A DNA stretch of 64,000 nt, taken from JAZGGS01 sp963714405. GTDB taxonomy: Bacteria > Bacteroidota > Ignavibacteria > Ignavibacteriales > Ignavibacteriaceae. The stretch covers positions 806,001 to 870,000 of the forward strand of contig CAVQOH010000006.1 of the NCBI GenBank assembly GCA_963714405.1, in the 5' to 3' direction. The notes under the pieces were generated by a model. The model did no database searches. It saw only the letters and a program-made list of their open reading frames with translations, and was not told where the DNA came from. The stretch's first letter is position 1. Every line of letters begins with the position of its first letter. The translations under genes and the position numbers were made by a program. Below are positions 57,451-64,000 of this stretch, in pieces.

Positions 57451-57558
57451 ATTCTTTATTGTGATATTGCTTCAGAGCAATATAAGAATTCACATGCTAA
57501 AAAGTTATTTTTAAAAGATAGAAGACCCGAGCTTTATTCTGATTGGTTAAGCAAATAG
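57451..57558 (+). pseudogene. 3'-end remnant of a carbon-nitrogen hydrolase gene (copy 1)
   Basis: In one frame these 35 codons read ILYCDIASEQYKNS, then AKKLFLKDRRPELYSDW and LSK stop. This matches the C-terminal end of nitrilase/amidase-type carbon-nitrogen hydrolases (ILYADID..., FLRDRRPELY). It starts 6 bases after the stop of the GH3 gene; no start codon or catalytic Glu-Lys-Cys part precedes it. A hairpin ATATTGCT-TCAG-AGCAATAT (57465-57484) lies inside. The remaining gap to 57746 holds no gene I can see, but carries an AT-rich element (57645-57690) resembling one before the BNR gene. Confidence 0.72.
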
Positions 57559-57644
57559 TTTTTACGCCCTTAACTGATCATAATTAAACTGTACTCATCA
57601 AAAACCTTGTATAACAATTGGAATAAAGGTAAACATTCGTTTAT

Positions 57645-57690
57645 CTTATTATTGTTATTATTCCAGATTCTTAAATTCTTTTAGCGCATA
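57645..57690 (+). promoter_or_regulatory. Upstream element shared with the BNR gene
   Basis: TTATTATTGTTATTATTCCAG, followed by ATTCTTAAATTCTTTTAGCGCAT, resembles 61556-61601 (TTATTATAGTTTTTATTCCAG, then TTTTATAAATTCTTTTTAATGCAT) at roughly four bases in five. Both end 53-57 bases before a start codon. It could be a shared promoter or operator, or another scar of ancient duplication. Confidence 0.35.
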
Positions 57691-57746
57691 GATGAAAATA
57701 TTTCTGAGCCATTACAACTAATTTTAAATAAAAACTAAATAAACTT

Positions 57747-59387
57747 ATGAAAACTTCAGACCTGTTTATAAAAGCATTGGAGAATGAGGGCGTAGAATAT
57801 ATCTTCGGAATACCCGGAGAAGAAAACCTTGATTTTCTTGAATCGCTAAGAACATCTAAAATTAAACTTATACTTACCCGTCATGAGCAAGGCGGTGGTT
57901 TTATGGCCGCCACTTATGGCAGGTTAACCGGAAAGCCGGGTGTCTGTCTGGCAACTTTGGGTCCGGGAGCTACAAATTTGGTTACTCCCGCGGCTTATGC
58001 ACAGCTTGGCGCAATGCCAATGCTGATGATAACCGGACAGAAACCTATAAAGAAAAGTAAGCAGGGCAGATTTCAGATTATAGATGTAGTAGACTTAATG
58101 CGCTCTATAACAAAGTTTACTCGGCAAATAGTAAACGGAAATAATATTCCTTCTGTTGTGCGGGAAGCTTTCCGCACAGCAATGGCAGAACGTCCCGGTG
58201 CCGTGCATATTGAACTCCCGGAAGATATCGCTGCTGAAGATGCTGAAGAAAAATTATTCGGGATATATGGTCATCGCAGACCTGTTGCCGACGATCAAGT
58301 TTGTAAGGAGGCAGCCAAAATGATCGAGGAAGCTAAGATGCCCTTACTTTTAATTGGTGCGGGCGCAAACCGCCAGCGAACAAGTGAAACACTCAATAAT
58401 ATTATAGATAAAACAAACATCCCGTTTTTTAATACCCAAATGGGTAAAGGTGTAGTTGATGAAAGACATCCCAAGTTTATTGGTACGGCTGCGTTATCAG
58501 ACAGCGATTTTATTCACTGCGCGATAGACAAGGCAGACCTAATCATTAATATTGGTCATGATGTAATCGAGAAACCACCATTTTTTATGGAACAGGGTGG
58601 TAAAAAAGTTATACATGTAAATTTCTTTCCCGCACAAGTTGATGATGTTTATTTTCCACAACTTAATGTGGTTGGCGATATAGCTACTTCGGTAAATTGC
58701 ATTGCTCATCATGTTTCCGATACAAGTAATTGGGATCTGTCCTATTACGAACGAATAAAAAATGAGGTCGATGCTCATTTATCAAAATATGCTAAAGACA
58801 ATCGCTTTCCTGTACTGCCGCAAAGAGTAGTTAATATCATTCGTGATATTTTGCCTGAAGATGGAATAGTTACACTTGATAACGGAATTTATAAAATATG
58901 GTTTGCCCGCAACTACAAATGTTATCTGCCCAATACACTTTTGCTGGATAATGCTTTAGCTGCAATGGGCGCAGGTCTTCCTTCTGCAATGGCTGCTAAA
59001 TTAATCAATCCCGATAAAAAAGTTATTTCCGTATGTGGCGATGGCGGCTTTATGATGAATTCACAGGAATTAGAAACTGCTGTCCGCCTTGGATTGAATT
59101 TAGTTGTAATTATACTAAACGACAATGCGTTTGGAATGATAAAGTGGAAACAGGAAGGAATGGGCCTGGAAAATTTTGGATTAGATTATAATAACCCAGA
59201 TTTTGTAAAGTATGCCGAAAGTTACGGGGCTTTGGGATACCGACCAGATAGCTGTGAAAGTTTCTGTGAAGTGTTGGAAACATGTTTAAATAAAGATGGT
59301 GTTCACGTAATCGAGCTTGCCGTTGATTATAGTTTGAACCATTCTATTTTAAATGTATTGTTAAAAGAAAAAACCTGTATTCTTTAA
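57747..59387 (+). CDS. Acetolactate synthase large subunit-like ThDP enzyme
   Basis: 546 residues of the acetolactate synthase/pyruvate oxidase family. Domains: PYR (1-170) with the cofactor-activating Glu47 in TRHEQGGGFMA and GPGATNLVTPAAYAQ; a central domain (190-330) with LLLIGAGANR; PP domain (365-530) with GDGGFMMNSQELETAVR and the NDNAFGM loop that bind ThDP-Mg. There is no small-subunit gene and no branched-chain genes nearby; the next gene, 14 bases away, is an aldehyde dehydrogenase. A role in making or degrading a 2-keto acid-derived aldehyde is therefore as likely as acetolactate synthesis. Confidence 0.87.
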   Translation: MKTSDLFIKALENEGVEYIFGIPGEENLDFLESLRTSKIKLILTRHEQGGGFMAATYGRLTGKPGVCLATLGPGATNLVTPAAYAQLGAMPMLMITGQKPIKKSKQGRFQIIDVVDLMRSITKFTRQIVNGNNIPSVVREAFRTAMAERPGAVHIELPEDIAAEDAEEKLFGIYGHRRPVADDQVCKEAAKMIEEAKMPLLLIGAGANRQRTSETLNNIIDKTNIPFFNTQMGKGVVDERHPKFIGTAALSDSDFIHCAIDKADLIINIGHDVIEKPPFFMEQGGKKVIHVNFFPAQVDDVYFPQLNVVGDIATSVNCIAHHVSDTSNWDLSYYERIKNEVDAHLSKYAKDNRFPVLPQRVVNIIRDILPEDGIVTLDNGIYKIWFARNYKCYLPNTLLLDNALAAMGAGLPSAMAAKLINPDKKVISVCGDGGFMMNSQELETAVRLGLNLVVIILNDNAFGMIKWKQEGMGLENFGLDYNNPDFVKYAESYGALGYRPDSCESFCEVLETCLNKDGVHVIELAVDYSLNHSILNVLLKEKTCIL

Positions 59388-59401
59388 ATAGGAATTTGCA
59401 T

Positions 59402-60793
59402 ATGCAAAAGTTAAAAGTCTTCTCTCCATACAATAGCAGACTAATCAAAGAAATTCCGATGGTTGGAGCTGAAGAAGTTGAAGATGCACTTACTGTAGCT
59501 TACGGACTTTTTAAGGATCGATCAAAATGGCTGCCAGCTTACCAGCGGGTTGAAGTATTAGAACGTACAGCTCAGATTATGAACGCTCGTGTTGAAACAT
59601 TAACCAACATTGCTGCAGAGGAAGGAGGCAAACCTTATTTAGATTCTGAAGTGGAAGTGCTGCGAGCAATCAACGGTGTGAAATTAGCTGTCGAGTATAT
59701 CGCTCAAATGAAAGGTGAGCAGATCCCAATGGGTCATACTAAATCATCTGCAAACAGATTGGCATTTACTTTTCGGGAACCCATTGGAGTTGTTACTTCT
59801 ATAAGTGCATTCAATCACCCGCTTAATTTAATAGTTCATCAAACAGTACCCGCAATTGCAATTGGATCACCAGTAATAATTAAACCAGCTCTTACCACTC
59901 CTCTTTCCTGTCTGGCATTTATGGATATTTTAAAAGAAGCCGGACTACCAGCTGGCTGGTGCCAGGTTATAGTTTGTGAAAATGATGCGGCTGAGAAATT
60001 AGTGACCGACGAGCGAATAAATTATTTATCATTTATAGGTTCAGCTAAGGTTGGGTGGTATTTACGCTCTAAACTTTCCCCCGGGACAAGATGTGCTTTA
60101 GAACATGGAGGTGCTGCTCCTGTTATTGTAGAACAAGATGCTGAAGTGGATGCGATGCTTCCAGCATTACTTAAAGGTGCATTTTATCATGCTGGACAGG
60201 TTTGTGTTTCGGTTCAGAGAGTATTTGTACACGAAAGTATTTGTGAAGCTGTAGCGAGCAAGTTGGCAAAGATAGCAAGTGCTCTTATTGTTGGAGATCC
60301 GCTTGATAAAAAAACCGAGGTGGGACCACTTATTTTACCAAGAGAAGTCGACCGTGTAGAAGAATGGGTAAATGAAGCTGTATCAAAAGGTGCAAAAGTT
60401 TTGTGCGGCGGAAAAAGAATATCAGACACTTTATATGAACCAACAGTACTGTTAGATCCACCTGATGACGTAAGTGTTTCAACACAAGAGATATTTGGCC
60501 CGGTGGTTTGTCTCTACTCTTACTCAGATAGAAACGAAGCTATTGATAAAGCGAATTCTTTACCCTACGCTTTTCAAGCCGCGGTATTTACTAATAATCT
60601 TGATACCACATTGGATACTGTAAACAAACTTAATGCTACTGCAGTGATGGTAAATGATCATACCGCCTTCCGTGTTGATTGGATGCCGTTTGGTGGAAGA
60701 GATTCTTCGGGAATTGGAATGGGTGGAATTCCGTACTCGATGGATGAAATGACACGAGGAAAAATGATGGTGATAAAGAGTAATGTATTGTAA
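59402..60793 (+). CDS. NAD(P)-dependent aldehyde dehydrogenase
   Basis: 463 residues of the aldehyde dehydrogenase superfamily. Motifs: ISAFNHPLNLIVHQTVPAIA, the general-base Glu in CALEHGGAAPVIV, the catalytic Cys in YHAGQVCVSVQRVFV, EIFGPVVCLYSY, and the terminal PFGGRDSSGIGMGGIPY. The chosen ATG has AGGA 8 bases upstream; a TTG codon lies two codons earlier. It resembles succinate-semialdehyde / lactaldehyde-type enzymes. It is coupled to the acetolactate synthase-like gene, so the pair may run one short pathway. Confidence 0.93.
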   Translation: MQKLKVFSPYNSRLIKEIPMVGAEEVEDALTVAYGLFKDRSKWLPAYQRVEVLERTAQIMNARVETLTNIAAEEGGKPYLDSEVEVLRAINGVKLAVEYIAQMKGEQIPMGHTKSSANRLAFTFREPIGVVTSISAFNHPLNLIVHQTVPAIAIGSPVIIKPALTTPLSCLAFMDILKEAGLPAGWCQVIVCENDAAEKLVTDERINYLSFIGSAKVGWYLRSKLSPGTRCALEHGGAAPVIVEQDAEVDAMLPALLKGAFYHAGQVCVSVQRVFVHESICEAVASKLAKIASALIVGDPLDKKTEVGPLILPREVDRVEEWVNEAVSKGAKVLCGGKRISDTLYEPTVLLDPPDDVSVSTQEIFGPVVCLYSYSDRNEAIDKANSLPYAFQAAVFTNNLDTTLDTVNKLNATAVMVNDHTAFRVDWMPFGGRDSSGIGMGGIPYSMDEMTRGKMMVIKSNVL

Positions 60794-60817
60794 ATGCCAA
60801 TTATTTTTTACTCTTTC

Positions 60818-60890
60818 ATATAAGAACTTTGCTGGAATTTTTGTAAAAGATAGAAGACTGCGTTTTATTCTGATTGCTTAAAAGATTAAT
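60818..60890 (+). pseudogene. 3'-end remnant of a carbon-nitrogen hydrolase gene (copy 2)
   Basis: A decayed copy of the fragment at 57451-57558 in the same orientation. Shared strings are ATATAAGAA, TAAAAGATAGAAGAC, and TTTATTCTGATTG followed by [G/C]TTAA. The match spans about 70 bases with small gaps and a frameshift in the RRPELY region. It starts 25 bases after the aldehyde dehydrogenase stop, so copies 1 and 2 bracket the acetolactate synthase-like/aldehyde dehydrogenase pair. The rest of 60891-60983 shows no gene. Confidence 0.62.
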
Positions 60891-60983
60891 ACTTTTATTT
60901 TATGCTGAAATAAAATCTGGAACCTAGTAATTGATAATGCTGGCAAATCAATTATTTATTTAAAAAGAAGAGAATACTAAAAA

Positions 60984-61466
60984 ATGAAATCAATAGAAGA
61001 AAAATTTGTCACGAAATATTTTGACAAATCTGATAAAAAAATTACTGAGTGGATGGGGAAATATGGATTGCTCATCCTAAGGATTTGCCTCGGAATTATT
61101 TTTTTATGGTTTGGCGTACTTAAATTTTTTAAGGGATTAAGTCCAGCCGTAGAACTTGTGAGAAATACTATTTACTTCATGGATCCAGATGTGTTCATTC
61201 CAATTCTTGCAACCTGGGAATCACTAATTGGGTTAGGACTAATAACCGGAAAATATATGCGGTTAACTCTATTGCTTTTATTTCTTCAGATGCCCGGAAC
61301 TGCTTTGCCACTGATTATTTTACCTGAAAAAGTATGGACGATTTTTCCGTATGGCTTAACTCTTGAAGGGCAGTACATTATTAAAAATTTAGTGTTGATC
61401 AGCGCAGGATTGGTTTTAGGTGCAACTGTGCGAGGTGGAAAACTGGTTTCTCTCTTGAAGGAATAG
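60984..61466 (+). CDS. DoxX-family membrane protein
   Basis: 160 residues with four membrane helices (about 27-46, 68-87, 92-113 and 133-150). DoxX pattern: LRICLGIIFLWFGVLKFF near the start and ATWESLIGLGLITGKYMRL in the middle. DoxX proteins are small quinone- or redox-linked membrane proteins of unclear function. It is separated from the aldehyde dehydrogenase by a gap that holds a gene remnant, and from the BNR gene by 188 bases. Confidence 0.85.
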   Translation: MKSIEEKFVTKYFDKSDKKITEWMGKYGLLILRICLGIIFLWFGVLKFFKGLSPAVELVRNTIYFMDPDVFIPILATWESLIGLGLITGKYMRLTLLLLFLQMPGTALPLIILPEKVWTIFPYGLTLEGQYIIKNLVLISAGLVLGATVRGGKLVSLLKE

Positions 61467-61653
61467 TGAATATTAAAAGGATGCAATAATTTTTGTCCAT
61501 AATCTAACTTCTCCACTCATCAAGAAACTTTGGATTTATTAAAAACTATGATTTAATTTATTATAGTTTTTATTCCAGTTTTATAAATTCTTTTTAATGC
61601 ATTCGCGTAAACACCAAATCATCTATTTTTTTAATCAAATCAGAGATACGGCT

Positions 61654-64000
61654 ATGAATAAATTATTTACATTCAGCGTTTTCATATTATTGTTTCTATT
61701 TTCATCAACTTTAGTTGCACAAAATAATTCTGAACCGGATTCACTTAAAAATATTTCGCTAACTGGTCTATCGTTTAGAAGCATCGGTCCTGCAATTACA
61801 GGCGGAAGAACAATAGACATCGCTGTTAATCCATCTAACCACAGCGAATATTTTATTGCATCAGGACATGGATCTTTGTGGAAAACAACAAATAGCGGAA
61901 TAACTTTCTCCCCTGTTTTTGATGGAAACAAATCTTACGCAATCGGTTCTGTTGAGATTGATCCCACTAATCCTAACATTGTTTGGGTAGGAACGGGTGA
62001 GAACAAAAACCAGAACAATGTTATTTACGGAGATGGTATTTATAAAAGCGAAGATGGCGGTAAGAGCTGGAAGAATATGGGATTAGAAACTTCAGAACAT
62101 GTTAGCGGAATTGCAATCGATCCAGAAAATTCCAACATAGTCTATGCAGCCGCAATGGGTTCACTGAGAAATGCTGGTGGTGAAAGAGGAATATTCAAAA
62201 CAACCGATGGCGGAAAAACATGGGAACAAGTTTTAAAAATAAATGAATATACCGGCTGCTACGAAGTTCATATGGATCCGAGATATTCAAATATTTTATA
62301 TGCAACAGCGCATCAAAGAATGAGAAATCTATACACAGGAGTTTACGGCGGACCGGAAAGTGGAATCTACAGGACAACAGACAGCGGGGAAACATGGGAA
62401 AAAATGAAAGGCGGCTTACCTTCAGAAGATGTGGGAAGAATTGGAATGGCCATTTCTCCGGTTAATCCAGATGTACTTTATGCAATTATAGAAGCAACAG
62501 ATGATGATAAAGGTGTTTACAGAAGTTCTGATCGCGGAGTAAGCTGGACAAAGCAGAACAGTTATATTTCATCTTATGCTTTTTATTTTCAAAAACTTTA
62601 TTGTGATACAAAAGATGTTAACCGTGTTTACAGCGATGATGTTTTTATACAGGTAACAAATGATGGCGGAAAATCCTGGAGCAATCTTGGTGATGATAAA
62701 AAACACGTTGATAATCATGCTTTGTGGATTGATCCTGATAACAACGAACACATTATTAGCCGGCTGTGATGGCGGTGTTTATGAAACTTATGATCAGGGA
62801 AAAAACTGGGATTTTAAAGCTAACATTCCCATTACAGAGATTTATAAAGTAACAACTGATAATGAAGAACCATTTTATAATGTTTACATCGGTACGCAGG
62901 ATAACAACAGCTTGGGAGGTCCTTCCAGGACAATAAATTCTTCGGGAATAATGAACCAGGATTGGTTTTTTACAAATTCAGGTGATGGATTTGAAACACA
63001 GGTTGACTGGAAAGATCCGAATATAATTTATGCACAATCTCAAATCGGGGGCTTAGTTCGTTTTGATAAAAAAAGTGGTGAAAATCTCTTCATCAAACCA
63101 CAGGATTTTGCAGATACAGCTTACCGTTTTGATTGGGATGCAGCACTATTAATATCCTCACACGATAATAAACGATTATACTTCGGCGGTAATAAACTTT
63201 TGCGGAGTGATGACCAGGGAAGTACATGGAAAGAAATAAGTCCTGATCTTACGAGGGGAGTTCCAAAAGAGATGCAAAAACTTATGGGACAAAGCTGGAG
63301 CATTGACCAGCTTGTAAGAAAAGGAAGCATGGCGCAAATGGTTACTATTGCAGAATCTCCTCTTGATGAAAATATAATATTTGTGGGTTCGGGGGATGGT
63401 TTGCTTCATTTTACGAATGATGGCGGAACTAACTGGCTACGTTCATCTCTTCCGGGTTTACCTGAATACGCAAGAGTTCATCATATAATTGCTTCACATT
63501 TTGATAAACTGATTGCTTATGCTGCTTGCCATAATTACGTTGGCGGTGATCGTAATCCTTATCTTTACAAAACTACAGATGGTGGAGCAAACTGGTTTAT
63601 AATTAATGCAAATCTCCCTGAAGAAGGATGCACATATTCAATTGCTGAAGATCATGTTGATAATGATCTACTTTTTGTAGGAACACAATTCGGAGTTTTT
63701 TTTACAAATAACGGCGGCAATGAATGGATTCCATTTAAAAACGGTATGCCTCCTGCAACTGTGATGGATCTTGATATCCAGAGAAGAGAAAATGATTTAG
63801 TTGTTTCAACATTCGGCAGAGGCGTTTACATATTGGATGATTATACACCACTTCGTTATTTATCTAAAGAGACTTTAAAGAAGGAAGCAGAAATATTTCC
63901 AGTAAAAGATGCTTTGATGTTTATTCCCGCTAATCCATTTGGATTTAAGGGAGTAGGTTTCCAGGGTGCAAGTTTTTATGCTGCTCCAAATCCTGAAGTG
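61654..64000 (+). CDS. Large BNR/sortilin-type beta-propeller exoprotein, frame disrupted and cut by window end
   Basis: Secreted protein (signal MNKLFTFSVFILLFLFSSTLVAQ) with many BNR (Asp-box) repeats: TTNSGITFSPV, SEDGGKSWKNM, TTDGGKTWEQV, TTDSGETWEKM, SSDRGVSWTKQ, TTDGGANWF and NNGGNEW. The first frame ends at 62769 with HIISRL; the next frame continues CDGGVYETYDQG without a stop to the window end. Removing one base near 62757 (HIIAGCDGG is the usual family text) repairs it. This architecture is the VPS10/sortilin-like glycosyl-hydrolase family common in Bacteroidota, more than 1,000 residues when complete; activity unproven. Confidence 0.85.

Noticed and set aside
57747..59387. Calling the ThDP gene ilvB of valine/isoleucine synthesis
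   Set aside because: No regulatory subunit or ilvC/ilvD/leu genes are adjacent, and the partner is an aldehyde dehydrogenase.
1..64000. tRNA genes, CRISPR arrays, transposases and integrases
   Set aside because: No T-loop-like GTTCGAATC context with paired arms, no regularly spaced repeats and no recognisable recombinase reading frame were found.

Overview
The window is an AT-rich stretch of a Gram-negative bacterial chromosome, most likely from the Ignavibacteria / Bacteroidota-Chlorobi side of the tree. Reasons: a secreted subtilase ends in a type IX-secretion sorting domain with the NPFNPTT signature; many proteins carry Bacteroidota-style lipoprotein or SxxxAQ signal peptides; the rplM promoter has the Bacteroidota-type TAnnTTTG element; and the gene orders yicC-gmk-rpoZ and rplM-rpsI-rpsB-tsf-pyrH-frr fit that group. 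I see no tRNA, rRNA, CRISPR array or intact mobile element. Apart from a few short cassettes, the content is core chromosome.

Layout. 0-13 kb (mostly minus): rfbB, envelope proteins, a DUF1460 hydrolase, dnaB, a cupin, small accessory lipoprotein and membrane genes, a type 4 uracil-DNA glycosylase, rpoZ-like/gmk/yicC, an Omp85 barrel, and an L,D-transpeptidase-like protein that lacks its catalytic cysteine. 13-18.5 kb: a CapA-like protein, then frr, pyrH, tsf, rpsB, rpsI and rplM on the minus strand. 18.5-31 kb: DUF4412 and TonB-like proteins, an epimerase, a deoxyhypusine synthase-like protein and a GT2 glycosyltransferase, trkA/trkH, ppk1, and an Fe-S carrier pair (apbC-like plus a NifU C-terminal domain). 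31-41 kb: a three-gene envelope operon of unknown function, moxR, three SurA/PpiC-type chaperone-isomerases and the subtilase. 41-49 kb: metG, a methionine gamma-lyase-like enzyme, a LiaF-like/LytS/LytTR module, an acylating aldehyde dehydrogenase and a cytidylate kinase-like protein. 49.5-57.5 kb: a class V PLP enzyme and a tightly packed peptidoglycan-salvage operon (GlcNAc kinase, AmpG-like permease, serine hydrolase, NagZ fused to a degenerate serine-hydrolase domain). 57.5-64 kb: an acetolactate synthase-like/aldehyde dehydrogenase pair, DoxX, and the first part of a large BNR-repeat protein cut by the window end.

Two patterns stand out. First, nine protein genes are broken by single-base indels without internal stops in the corrected frame. 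Twelve of the fourteen indels are one-base insertions, and eight fall between 34 and 41 kb. This looks like insertion-biased sequencing error rather than gene decay. Second, three short fragments are recognisable 3' ends of genes whose bodies are missing: one from the uracil-DNA glycosylase and two from a carbon-nitrogen hydrolase. Each lies directly behind the stop codon of a same-strand gene, and in two arrangements they bracket cargo genes as imperfect direct repeats. They suggest gene gain by insertion at, or replacement up to, gene 3' ends, and this is the most unusual feature of the window.
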